DNA of 64,000 nucleotides from Lachnospiraceae bacterium (GTDB taxonomy: Bacteria; Bacillota; Clostridia; Lachnospirales; Lachnospiraceae). The position numbers and the translations under genes were made by a program. This document shows positions 17,531 to 25,417 of this stretch, piece after piece. The stretch spans positions 28,890 to 92,889 of the forward strand of contig JAQXGF010000003.1 in the NCBI GenBank assembly GCA_029006155.1. The letters are read 5' to 3'. Below the pieces are notes generated by a model that worked only from the letters and a program-made list of their open reading frames with translations, was not told the DNA's origin and did not search any database. Positions within the stretch are counted from its first letter, which is position 1. Each line of letters starts with the position of its first letter.

Positions 17531-18580
17531 ATGATTCATTCAAGAAAAAAAGGTGCATACATCGGATGGATGCTGCTGCTTTTACTGGTGTTTTCGATGG
17601 GAATGGCTTCTGTACAGGCAAGTGCGGCGACGGTTTCGACAGCGGCAAAGAGTGCAGATGGAAAAATTGTGACAAAGGGTTCCGAGAAGTATTATCGATA
17701 CAAAGACGGGAGCTATGCAAAAAATACATGGATCAAGATCGGCAAAAAGTCTTACTATTTTCTGAAGAGCGGAAAGATGGCGGTCAGCCGTATGCAGAAG
17801 CTCTCCGGCAAGACCTATTATTTTAAGGCAAACGGCGTCCGTGCCGAATCTATCTGGATCAAAAAAGGTGGCAAGTATTATTACTTCGATAAGAACGGCG
17901 TCCGCGCGGAGAATCAGTGGGTCAAGCGGAACGGCAAGTATTATTACCTTGGCGAAGATGGGAAGATTGTAACAAATGCATGGGTGGACAATCATAAATA
18001 CTACGTCGGTGCAAACGGCACACGGGTGACGAACACGGTAAAGGATGGCTATTATCTGAATGCCAGCGGCAAGAATGTCGTGAAGGTATTCAATGGCGAC
18101 TATATCTTCGTGGGGGATTCCAGGACGGTCGGCATGCAAAGTGCAATCGCACCGTCGGACACCTTGTATATTGCGAAGAATGGCCAGGGCTATGCATGGC
18201 TGAAGAGTACCGCCGGTGTACAGCTGCGCTACTATCTGAAATCGAATCCGGATGTGAAGGTCGTATTAGCGCTCGGCGTGAATGACCTCGGGAATGTGAA
18301 CTCTTACATCAGCTATTATAAGAAGCTGATCAAGGAATTTCCGAAGACAAAGTTTTATGTGCTTTCGGTGAATCCGGTAAATGAAAAGATCCGCAGATAC
18401 CACATCAAGAATTCTTCGATTGAAGCGTTCAATAAAAAGATGTATGTGGCATTCCGGAGCAGGTATGTGAATACCTACAAGCAGATGAAGCAGGAAGGAT
18501 TTGGCACAAAGGACGGCCTGCATTATCTGGAGGCGGACTATCAGAAGCTGTATGCGACGATTATAAGTAAAATTCAGTAG
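17531..18580 (+). CDS. Secreted cell-wall-binding SGNH/GDSL hydrolase
   Basis: Exported protein of 349 residues. A signal peptide (to about residue 35, ending SASA) is followed by four or five aromatic cell-wall-binding repeats of about 20 residues (for example KTYYFKANGVRAESIWIKK) over about 50-180. The catalytic domain is SGNH type: block I GDSRTVG with nucleophile Ser 197, block III GVND, and block V DGLH with Asp 328 and His 331. It is probably an O-deacetylase or esterase acting on cell-wall or extracellular glycans; the substrate is not predictable. A strong promoter precedes it and a terminator follows, so it is monocistronic. Confidence 0.9.
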   Translation: MIHSRKKGAYIGWMLLLLLVFSMGMASVQASAATVSTAAKSADGKIVTKGSEKYYRYKDGSYAKNTWIKIGKKSYYFLKSGKMAVSRMQKLSGKTYYFKANGVRAESIWIKKGGKYYYFDKNGVRAENQWVKRNGKYYYLGEDGKIVTNAWVDNHKYYVGANGTRVTNTVKDGYYLNASGKNVVKVFNGDYIFVGDSRTVGMQSAIAPSDTLYIAKNGQGYAWLKSTAGVQLRYYLKSNPDVKVVLALGVNDLGNVNSYISYYKKLIKEFPKTKFYVLSVNPVNEKIRRYHIKNSSIEAFNKKMYVAFRSRYVNTYKQMKQEGFGTKDGLHYLEADYQKLYATIISKIQ

Positions 18581-18589
18581 AACAGGGGA

Positions 18590-18632
18590 GCTGCTGCAAA
18601 ATGTGGGAAGCGCGTTTTGCGGTGGCTTTTTT
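18590..18632 (+). terminator. Rho-independent terminator after the SGNH hydrolase
   Basis: GCTGCTGCAAAA (18590-18601) pairs with TTTTGCGGTGGC (18615-18626) through several G-T pairs, followed by six T. Confidence 0.85.
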
Positions 18633-18663
18633 CCATTTACGGGAAGGATGAGAGAAAAGGACG

Positions 18664-20235
18664 ATGATGAGAAAGGTAATAAGAGGTGTTGGAATCGTGT
18701 TGATTTTATTTGTATTATATGTCGTGCTCGGTGCAACCATCCCGTACCGCAGGCAACCAGAGATCAGCGAGGAGACGAAAGCCTCCTTTGATCCGGCCAC
18801 CTGCTATGGGAGCGGGACCGGCGTTGACCGGGCGCGCATCATCCGGGACAATAAGGAGGCACTCGATACGCGCATCCAGATGATCGCGGGTGCAAAAAAT
18901 CGGGTCATCCTCTCGACCTTTGACTTCCGGACCGATGAAGCCGGGCTCGATCTGCTCGCAGCGCTGTATGATGCAGCGCAGAGGGGTGTGCAGGTCGAAG
19001 TGTTTGCAGATGGCTTCAACAGCCTGCTGCGCATGGAGCGAAATCCGTACTTTTATGCGCTCTCGTCCCATCCGAATGCGACGGTCCGTATTTATAATCA
19101 GGTGAATCTGCTGCTTCCATTTCGCAGCATGGGGCGGATGCATGACAAGTATGTGATCGTGGACGATACCGCGTATCTGCTCGGCGGACGGAATTCGTTC
19201 GGGTATTTCCTCGGGGACTATGAAGGGCATAAGAATTATGACTGGGATGTGCTGGTATATCATACAAGTTCCGGACAGGAAGAGGAAAATAGTGAGAAAA
19301 CAGGGCAAAAGGATGGACGTGTGGAACAGGAAAATCAGACGCAATCGGACGAGCGGACCGGTGAGAAGGTTTCGTTTCAGAAGTCAGAAACAGAACAAGA
19401 GCAGACAGTCAGGAATATGGCAGAGAGCAATGAGAGTTCTATCAATCAGCTGTTGGCCTACTATGAGAAGATCACGTCGCAGGACTGCTGCACGGTATTC
19501 CATAATGAAGCATCTCTTGCAAACCGTCCATCCGTCGTGCACGCTGCGGAAGAATTGAATGTCCACATTGCGTTTTTAAAAGAACGGCAGCCGGAGCTGT
19601 TCGATTCCGAATATCCGTATCTGGAAAATACCGAAGAAACCACGAAGATCACCCTGCTTTCGAATCCGACCGAATACACGGCCAAGGAGCCGATCGTTTT
19701 TTATGAGCTGATGGAGCTGGCAAAACAGTCGGAAGGCGCGATCCGGATCCACACGCCATATATCATGTGTAATGAGTGGATGTGCAGCATGCTCTCTGCG
19801 CTTGGCGACCGGGCATCCATCATGCTGAATTCCGAGGAGAATAACGGAAATCCATTTGGTGCGATCGACTATGCGCGGCACAAGCAGGAGCTGATCGATA
19901 CCGGCGTACAGCTGCTGGAATACAATGGGGGAATCTCCTATCACGGCAAGGTCCTGACGATGGGCGACCGTCTCTCGGTCGTCGGTTCCTTCAATATGGA
20001 TATGCGGAGCGCCTATCTCGATACCGAGCTGATGCTCGTCATCGACAGCGAGGCCGTGAACGCGACACTGCAAAAAGAAATGGATGATTATGAGTCGCAG
20101 GCCGCGGTGGTCGATACGGTAGATACCTACAAAGAGGTACCAGAGGGAATGACGATGAAGGGACTCTCGACGGGACGGAAAGTGCTCTCGGCAACATTGG
20201 GATGGCTCTCGGATGGACTGCGGTATTTGATGTGA
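18664..20235 (+). CDS. Membrane-anchored phospholipase D family protein (cardiolipin synthase-like)
   Basis: Protein of 523 residues with one N-terminal membrane segment (about 5-25) and two HKD-type PLD motifs: MHDKYVIVDD with His 160 and YHGKVLTMGD with His 427, each followed by the expected GG/GS and Asn residues (LGGRN, VGSFNMD). Two HxK motifs make one active site. The family includes cardiolipin synthases and phospholipases. A Glu/Gln/Lys-rich, low-complexity insert at about 200-250 separates the halves and looks disordered. The phosphatidyl substrate cannot be assigned. It follows the SGNH gene but is separated from it by a terminator. Confidence 0.85.
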   Translation: MMRKVIRGVGIVLILFVLYVVLGATIPYRRQPEISEETKASFDPATCYGSGTGVDRARIIRDNKEALDTRIQMIAGAKNRVILSTFDFRTDEAGLDLLAALYDAAQRGVQVEVFADGFNSLLRMERNPYFYALSSHPNATVRIYNQVNLLLPFRSMGRMHDKYVIVDDTAYLLGGRNSFGYFLGDYEGHKNYDWDVLVYHTSSGQEEENSEKTGQKDGRVEQENQTQSDERTGEKVSFQKSETEQEQTVRNMAESNESSINQLLAYYEKITSQDCCTVFHNEASLANRPSVVHAAEELNVHIAFLKERQPELFDSEYPYLENTEETTKITLLSNPTEYTAKEPIVFYELMELAKQSEGAIRIHTPYIMCNEWMCSMLSALGDRASIMLNSEENNGNPFGAIDYARHKQELIDTGVQLLEYNGGISYHGKVLTMGDRLSVVGSFNMDMRSAYLDTELMLVIDSEAVNATLQKEMDDYESQAAVVDTVDTYKEVPEGMTMKGLSTGRKVLSATLGWLSDGLRYLM

Positions 20236-20327
20236 AAACGTCTATCATCTTTGCAGTTCTACTGCGGGGCCGGATGCCTGAACGTTTGATTTGATCCGCA
20301 GAATAGAAACCGTGTGAGTGTTATTCA

Positions 20328-21242
20328 TTAGTACATCTTCTGTTTTTGCGCCCGTCCATTTTCATCTAAGAGAAAACGTGAATCTTCCGTATCCGGAATC
20401 AGCGTGCGTGCATGCAGCTTCCGGTATGCGGATGGCCCGGTTTTATAATGTTTTTCAAAAGAATGCGCGAAATGCTGGCGGCTGTTGTAGCCGCAGGCAA
20501 ACGCGATATCCGTGATTTTCATGGAGCTGTTCGTCAGCAGAAAGGCAGCCTGTTCGAGCCGTTTCTGCGTGATATAGCCGACGACCGAACAGCCCATCTG
20601 TCGCGAAAATAAGAGCTGCAGATACGACTTATTGATACCGGCGTGCGCGGCGATCTCCGGGACGGTCAGCGTCTCCAGAAGGTTCTGCTCGATATAGGAG
20701 CAGGCTTTTTTCAGATAGGCGGCGCCCTGCGCGCTGCGGGTGTGCTTCGTGCAGTAGACAAATTCCAGAATCATCCGGGAAAACAATAGCCGCCTCAGCT
20801 CCGGACCATCGTCCTGCGTAAGAGGCAGCTGGGTGATCAGATCCTTCATCGCATAGCCGAGATTGCGCTGATCTTCTGCAATCAGGCAGGAATGTCCCAT
20901 CTGCAGCCATGCGGCAAATCCGGGACAGCGTTTGAGCAGTTCCCGAAGCGGCAGTTCCGTCCGCTTCCGCCCTAGACAGTTGAACTCCAGATTCAGGATC
21001 GAGCAGGAATGTCCGGCACTGATCTCCAGCCGGTGCGGCACTTTTGCCGGCAGGAAAATAAACTGATTGGCTGTAAGCGTATGTGCCCCATCCTCACAGT
21101 ATACCTGACAGCTGCCGCTCGTCACATACATGATTTCACAGCTGTCATGCGTATGCATCGGCATATGATATTCCGGCAGTGAGAGCGCGTAGTAGGCCGT
21201 GATCGAGATAAAAAACGGAGAGGCATCGAAGGGTGTTTTCAT
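20328..21242 (-). CDS. AraC family transcriptional regulator with cupin sensor domain
   Basis: Regulator of 304 residues. The N-terminal cupin-like ligand-binding domain (about 20-110) has YHMPMHTHDSCEIMYV, and the C-terminal AraC double helix-turn-helix (about 190-290) has AFACGYNSRQHFAHSFEKHY. The protein probably senses a sugar and activates nearby carbohydrate genes; the GH4 gene about 1.1 kb away, with its own inverted repeat at the promoter, is the best candidate. The start overlaps the stop of the upstream RHH gene as ATGA, so the two are translationally coupled, an uncommon pairing. The 3' end converges on the PLD gene; 20236-20327 holds imperfect inverted repeats (CTGCGG/CCGCAG) that may stop both transcripts. 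Confidence 0.9.
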   Translation of the reverse strand: MKTPFDASPFFISITAYYALSLPEYHMPMHTHDSCEIMYVTSGSCQVYCEDGAHTLTANQFIFLPAKVPHRLEISAGHSCSILNLEFNCLGRKRTELPLRELLKRCPGFAAWLQMGHSCLIAEDQRNLGYAMKDLITQLPLTQDDGPELRRLLFSRMILEFVYCTKHTRSAQGAAYLKKACSYIEQNLLETLTVPEIAAHAGINKSYLQLLFSRQMGCSVVGYITQKRLEQAAFLLTNSSMKITDIAFACGYNSRQHFAHSFEKHYKTGPSAYRKLHARTLIPDTEDSRFLLDENGRAQKQKMY

Positions 21243-21430
21243 GGCAGAAGTCCTTTGCTTTCCAGATCTTTTTTGATTAATTCCTTGATGTACACACTTT
21301 TTAACTGATTGGTCTGCTCAATATAAGCGATGAGTCGATTATATTCTTCCATTTCTTTTTCCGTATATTTTAGTCGAACGACCTTGCATTTTTCATTATA
21401 GGCTTTCTGACTTTCTTTATTATAAGACAT
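21239..21430 (-). CDS. Small ribbon-helix-helix-like DNA-binding protein
   Basis: Protein of 63 residues with a beta-strand-like stretch (KVVRLKYTEKEMEEY) followed by two helices, resembling ribbon-helix-helix proteins common on Clostridia plasmids and mobile elements. A GAGGTGAC site precedes the ATG. It is coupled by a four-base overlap to the AraC gene downstream. Upstream lie two copies of TAGG-N4-CCTA, the kind of short palindrome such dimers bind, so autoregulation is likely. The assignment is by pattern, not by alignment. Confidence 0.7.
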   Translation of the reverse strand: MSYNKESQKAYNEKCKVVRLKYTEKEMEEYNRLIAYIEQTNQLKSVYIKELIKKDLESKGLLP

Positions 21431-21458
21431 AATTTGTCACCTCATTTTAGAATCTGTT

Positions 21459-21495
21459 ACTAGGAGCACCTATTGACAAATAGGGGCACCTAGCT
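21459..21495. promoter_or_regulatory. Tandem palindromic operator TAGG-N4-CCTA, two copies
   Basis: TAGGAGCACCTA and TAGGGGCACCTA lie about 20 bp apart, roughly two helical turns. The second lies inside the spacer of a strong plus-strand promoter and both are just upstream of the minus-strand RHH gene. The probable ligand is the RHH protein. Confidence 0.6.
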
Positions 21496-21503
21496 ATATA
21501 ATA
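21474..21503 (+). promoter_or_regulatory. Strong plus-strand promoter toward the small-ORF cassettes
   Basis: TTGACA, an 18-bp spacer containing one TAGG-N4-CCTA site, and TATAAT. It is divergent from the RHH-AraC operon and reads into the first small-ORF cassette. Confidence 0.7.
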
Positions 21504-21540
21504 TGGACATAAATAGCGCTGTTTATAGATAAAGACAGGG

Positions 21541-21569
21541 TTTACACCATCAAAAGAAACCGCTATAAT
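21541..21569 (+). promoter_or_regulatory. Promoter of small-ORF cassette 1
   Basis: TTTACA (21541-21546), 17-bp spacer, TATAAT (21564-21569). The same promoter and leader recur in cassette 2. Confidence 0.8.
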
Positions 21570-21629
21570 GATAATACCATCAGATCAAATATCATTTGTA
21601 AAGGCGGTGAGAAAATGGGAGGTGAGTAT

Positions 21630-21755
21630 ATGACGGGTAAAGAGATCGTCAATTTAATCCGTGAACTCCGAAAGAAAGGCATGAGTGATACCGATATACT
21701 CAATCTGATTGAATATGTCGAAACCCATGATCCAAAAGAGGTCTCAGAAACGTAA
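21630..21755 (+). CDS. Small protein of unknown function (cassette 1, 41 aa)
   Basis: Short ORF missed by length-filtered gene calling. It reads MTGKEIVNLIRELRKKG and continues with a second amphipathic stretch (SDTDILNLIEYVE), so it is probably two short helices. It has no signal peptide and no cysteine. GGGAGGTGA lies upstream; an in-frame ATG at 21615 would add five residues. It has a dedicated promoter with an optimal spacer and a dedicated terminator. The flanking sequence is nearly the same as in cassette 2, but the protein is unrelated to that one. I do not recognise its function. Confidence 0.7.
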   Translation: MTGKEIVNLIRELRKKGMSDTDILNLIEYVETHDPKEVSET

Positions 21756-21780
21756 CGAATTCACCCGGTGTAAACTCTAT

Positions 21781-21811
21781 AAAGGTGCAGGCGCCAGCCT
21801 GTGCCTTTTTT
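21781..21811 (+). terminator. Terminator of cassette 1
   Basis: AAAGGTGCAGGC (21781-21792) pairs with GCCTGTGCCTTT, then a T-run. The left arm is identical to that of the cassette 2 terminator. Confidence 0.85.
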
Positions 21812-21836
21812 CACCGCTATATAGCGAAATACAGGG

Positions 21837-21865
21837 TTTACACCATCATCACAAACCGCTATAAT
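21837..21865 (+). promoter_or_regulatory. Promoter of small-ORF cassette 2
   Basis: TTTACA (21837-21842), 17-bp spacer, TATAAT (21860-21865). A perfect 12-bp palindrome CGCTATATAGCG (21815-21826) lies just before it. Confidence 0.8.
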
Positions 21866-21924
21866 GATAATACCAAGAAGCAAATATTATTAGTAAAGGC
21901 GGTGAGAAAATGGGAGGTGAAGCG

Positions 21925-22089
21925 ATGTCGCTCGATGAACTCAAGCAGGTCACGATTGATTTTTATGTGAATCTGCAAAGAATCAAAAAAGCGCAAACCG
22001 GTGAAAATCCAGAGCTGAACTACCAGTTGAAAGTCTATGAGAACAAACTTACTGCGCTCGGTATTCCAGCAACGGATTATCAGATGTAA
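21925..22089 (+). CDS. Small protein of unknown function (cassette 2, 54 aa)
   Basis: ORF of 54 residues starting MSLDELKQVTIDFYVNL, probably one or two helices followed by a polar tail ending ATDYQM. It has no export signal. The SD and leader are nearly identical to cassette 1 (GGTGAGAAAATGGGAGGTGA in both), but the coding sequence shows no visible similarity to it. An in-frame ATG at 21910 would extend it by five residues. It has its own promoter and terminator. Function unknown. Confidence 0.7.
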   Translation: MSLDELKQVTIDFYVNLQRIKKAQTGENPELNYQLKVYENKLTALGIPATDYQM

Positions 22090-22113
22090 CTACTAATTTC
22101 GTGTAAACCCTAT

Positions 22114-22145
22114 AAAGGTGCAGGCACATCGCCTGTGCCTTTTTT
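22114..22145 (+). terminator. Terminator of cassette 2
   Basis: AAAGGTGCAGGC (22114-22125) pairs with GCCTGTGCCTTT, then T-run. GTGTAAACCCT (22101-22111) just before it is the reverse complement of the AGGGTTTACAC at the cassette's left end. Confidence 0.85.
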
Positions 22146-22232
22146 GATATTATAATCCTGTTTTTTGAAGAATGCTACCGGAAATTTTGAAAAGAGGCAC
22201 AGATCTGAAAATTTAAATGCGACAATATCTTG

Positions 22233-22289
22233 CATATCCTCACTCCCGCGAGGATATGTTCCACCTGATGGATGCGTGGTGCGTATAAT
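22233..22289 (+). promoter_or_regulatory. Operator and promoter of the GH4 gene
   Basis: Perfect inverted repeat CATATCCTC (22233-22241) and GAGGATATG (22250-22258), followed by TATAAT at 22284-22289 with no recognisable -35. An activator at the repeat, plausibly the AraC protein encoded at 20328, would suit this layout. Confidence 0.6.
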
Positions 22290-22379
22290 AGCAGCATCAG
22301 AAAAATCCAGCTGACTGCAGCGGCTGGAGAAGACATTCCTGCAAAGAAAACAGGGCAGGAGATATCAGGAGGAAATGAT

Positions 22380-23846
22380 ATGAGTTTTAAGGTGGCATTT
22401 ATCGGTGCGGGGAGCCTTGTGTTTGCACGCACGCTGTTTACGGACATTATGTCGGTACCGGAGTTTAAGGATATTGAGGTCGCGTTTACGGATATCAATG
22501 CGACGAATCTGGAGCGGACACGCGCGCTCTGTCAGAGAGATCTGGATGCGAACGGGATTCCGGTGACGATCGAGGCGACGACAGACCGCAGAGCAGCCTT
22601 TAAAAATGCGCGTTATATCGTGAACTGTGTCCGGATCGGCGGACTGGAAGGATTTGAGAAGGATGTGGAGATCCCGCTGAAGTATGGGGTAGATCAGTGC
22701 GTGGGCGATACGCTCTGTACGGGCGGCATCATGTACGGGCAGCGTGTCATCGCGGCATTGCTGGACTTCTGCAAGGACATCCGTGAGGTGGCAGAGCCGG
22801 GTGCGATCATGCTGAACTATTCGAATCCGAACGCGATGGCGACCTGGGCCTGCAATAAGTATGGCAAGGTCAAGACGATCGGCCTCTGCCACGGAGAGAT
22901 CCACGGTGAGATGCAGATCGCAGAGGTACTCGGCATTCCGAGAGAGGAGCTGGACATCACCTGTGCCGGCATCAACCATCAGACGTGGTACATTGCCGTG
23001 AAGCATCATGGCGAGGATATGTTGCCGAAGCTCCTGCCGGGCTTTGAGGCGCATAAAAAATTCAGTGAGGAAGAAAAGGTCCGCATCGACATCCTGAAGC
23101 GGTTTGGCTACTACTCGACGGAGTCCAACGGACATCTCTCTGAATATGTGGCATGGTATCGCAAGCGTCCGGATGAGATCAAGGACTGGATCAATCTGGA
23201 CAACTGGATCAACGGCGAGACCGGCGGCTATCTGCGCGTGACCCGTGAGGAGCGCAACTGGTTTGACACCGATTATCCGAAGCTTCTGCAGGAGCCGCCG
23301 AAGAAGCTGGATGGCTCCGAGCGTGGAAATGAGCATTGCTCTTATATCATGGAGTCGCTGGAGACGGGCAGAAAGTACCGCGGTCATTTCAATATGATGA
23401 ACGAGGCCTGTATCACGAACCTTCCGTATGAATCCGTCGTAGAAGTTCCGTGCTATGTAGATGGAAATGGTATCAGCGTGCCGAAGATCGGGGATCTGCC
23501 GCTTGGATGTGCGGCGGTATGCTCACAGTCGATCTGGGTACAGAAGCTGGCAGTAGAGGCAGCGGTGGCCGGTGATGCAACGCTTCTGAAGCAGGCGGCT
23601 CTGATGGATCCGCTGACCGGAGCCGTCTGCAACCCGCCGGAAGTATGGCAGATGATCGATGAGATGCTCGTCGCAGAGGAAGAGTGGCTGCCGCAGTACG
23701 CGGAGGCGATCGCGCAGGCGAAAGAGAATCTCGCAAAGGGCGACCGGATTCCGACGAATGAAAACTATCACGGAGCAGTGCGCTTAAGAGAAAAGACGCC
23801 GGAGGAAGTGGCGGCGGAGCGCGCGGCACGGAAGATCACGGCGTAG
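22380..23846 (+). CDS. Glycoside hydrolase family 4 (alpha-galactosidase/alpha-uronidase type)
   Basis: NAD- and divalent-metal-dependent glycosidase of 488 residues. The N-terminal Rossmann segment (KVAFIGAGSLVFARTLFTDI), NYSNPNAMATW, the metal-binding CHGE motif and GINHQTWY are GH4 signatures. The enzyme works by oxidation and elimination at the sugar, so it needs NAD and Mn. In this family the residues after CH vary with substrate: CHSV is usual for alpha-galactosidases and CHGx for uronidases, as I recall, so CHGE hints at a uronide substrate. AGGAGG at 22367-22372 fixes the start at 22380; the open frame extends further 5' without another good site. The next gene is an MFS transporter, a likely importer of the substrate. 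Confidence 0.88.
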   Translation: MSFKVAFIGAGSLVFARTLFTDIMSVPEFKDIEVAFTDINATNLERTRALCQRDLDANGIPVTIEATTDRRAAFKNARYIVNCVRIGGLEGFEKDVEIPLKYGVDQCVGDTLCTGGIMYGQRVIAALLDFCKDIREVAEPGAIMLNYSNPNAMATWACNKYGKVKTIGLCHGEIHGEMQIAEVLGIPREELDITCAGINHQTWYIAVKHHGEDMLPKLLPGFEAHKKFSEEEKVRIDILKRFGYYSTESNGHLSEYVAWYRKRPDEIKDWINLDNWINGETGGYLRVTREERNWFDTDYPKLLQEPPKKLDGSERGNEHCSYIMESLETGRKYRGHFNMMNEACITNLPYESVVEVPCYVDGNGISVPKIGDLPLGCAAVCSQSIWVQKLAVEAAVAGDATLLKQAALMDPLTGAVCNPPEVWQMIDEMLVAEEEWLPQYAEAIAQAKENLAKGDRIPTNENYHGAVRLREKTPEEVAAERAARKITA

Positions 23847-23884
23847 AGTGCTTCCTGAGCGTACAGGAAAATGATAACAATGAG

Positions 23885-23930
23885 AAGCAGCAAGGATCTT
23901 GTGGAGTAGATGAGATGCTTGCTGCTTTTT
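23885..23930 (+). terminator. Rho-independent terminator after the GH4 gene
   Basis: AAGCAGCAAG (23885-23894) pairs perfectly with CTTGCTGCTT (23918-23927), T-run to 23930. Confidence 0.85.
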
Positions 23931-24091
23931 GACCACATAAAAATTACAAGACAGCGCCGAAAAATTGTGCTATGATGGCAGAACATGGGAACCTTTACGC
24001 AGCGATTGATAGAGGTGCTCAAAGAGTTATAGTCTGTATCTGCCCAAAGACACAGGCGCGGACAAATGACAGGAGGAGAGAGAAAAAATTT

Positions 24092-25273
24092 ATGAAACAG
24101 AATTACCAGAAGACGATGTATGCCTGCTTCATCGGCTACATCGTGCAGGCAGTGGTGAACAATTTTGTGCCACTTTTATTTGTTACGTTTCAGAAGACCT
24201 ACGGGATTCCGCTGGATAAGATCACGATGCTGATCACCTTCAATTTTGCGATTCAGCTGCTGATCGATCTTTTATCAGCGGGCTTTATCGACCGGATCGG
24301 CTACCGGGCATCGGTCGTGCTGGCACATATCTGTGCGGCGTCAGGATTGATTTTGCTGGCAGTGCTGCCACAGCTTTTGTCGGATCCGTTTGTCGGGATC
24401 CTGATCGCAGTCGTGATCTATGCGGTCGGTGGAGGACTCATCGAAGTGCTGATCAGCCCGATCATTGAGGCGTGTCCGACCGATAATAAAGAAAAAGCGA
24501 TGAGCCTGCTGCACTCCTTTTACTGCTGGGGCCATGTAGGTGTCGTGCTGTTATCTACCGCGTTTTTTGCGGCCTTTGGCATTGAGAACTGGAAAATACT
24601 GGCACTGATCTGGGCACTTCTTCCGAGCGCGAACACGATCCTGTTTTTGCAGGCTCCGATCTATTCCCTGCATGAAGAGGGCGAGAGCGGACTGACCTTA
24701 AAGGAGCTGCTGCCGAGCAAAATGTTCTGGATCATGATGCTCATGATGACCTGTGCAGGGGCGAGCGAGCAGGCAGTGAGCCAGTGGGCGTCCACGTTCG
24801 CGGAGCAGGGGCTTGGCGTGAGCAAGACGGTCGGCGATCTGGCAGGACCGATGGCGTTTGCATTTTTAATGGGACTGGCGCGGCTTTTATATGGAAAATA
24901 CGGTGAGAAGATCGATCTCGACCGGTTCATGGGCTACAGCTGTCTGCTGTGTATTGCGGCATATCTGTGCATCGCACTCGTTCCGGTTCCGGTCATCGGG
25001 CTCGTAGGATGTGCGATCTGCGGTTTTTCGGTCGGCATCATGTGGCCGGGGACATTCAGCAAGGCGTCTGCGTCGATCAAAGGCGGTGGCACGGTTATGT
25101 TTGCGATGCTGGCACTGGCAGGAGACCTCGGATGTTCCGGTGGCCCGACACTGGCAGGCTTCGTCTCCGGCAGCTTTGGCAACAATCTGCACATCGGGAT
25201 TCTGGCAGCAGTTATCTTTCCGGTGCTGTTGCTTGTCGGACTCTTCCTGTGCGGAAAGCAGCAGGCTACCTGA
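24092..25273 (+). CDS. Major facilitator superfamily transporter (sugar-type)
   Basis: Twelve-segment membrane transporter of 393 residues. The MFS loop between segments 2 and 3 is visible as GFIDRIGYR, and the second half repeats the layout after residue 200. The overall shape resembles the FucP-like sugar:proton symporters. AGGAGGAG lies before the ATG at 24092; the open frame begins upstream but without a ribosome site. It follows the GH4 gene after a terminator, so it may have its own promoter while serving the same pathway. Substrate unknown, perhaps a uronide or galactoside. Confidence 0.85.
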   Translation: MKQNYQKTMYACFIGYIVQAVVNNFVPLLFVTFQKTYGIPLDKITMLITFNFAIQLLIDLLSAGFIDRIGYRASVVLAHICAASGLILLAVLPQLLSDPFVGILIAVVIYAVGGGLIEVLISPIIEACPTDNKEKAMSLLHSFYCWGHVGVVLLSTAFFAAFGIENWKILALIWALLPSANTILFLQAPIYSLHEEGESGLTLKELLPSKMFWIMMLMMTCAGASEQAVSQWASTFAEQGLGVSKTVGDLAGPMAFAFLMGLARLLYGKYGEKIDLDRFMGYSCLLCIAAYLCIALVPVPVIGLVGCAICGFSVGIMWPGTFSKASASIKGGGTVMFAMLALAGDLGCSGGPTLAGFVSGSFGNNLHIGILAAVIFPVLLLVGLFLCGKQQAT

Positions 25274-25342
25274 CAGGTCATCATAATTACCAGTTTGTCA
25301 AAAAAAGAGAAAAATAAATTTTATTTCTGTGCATACAGGAAA

Positions 25343-25372
25343 TTGACATGGATTCCCCTGAAATAGTATACT
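25343..25372 (+). promoter_or_regulatory. Promoter of the first SBP-hybrid kinase operon
   Basis: TTGACA (25343-25348), 18-bp spacer, TATACT (25367-25372), 46 bases before the start codon. Confidence 0.8.
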
Positions 25373-25417
25373 AAAATCGTTGTTTTATGCGTAATCAGAA
25401 TGTAGAGGGGGAGACCG

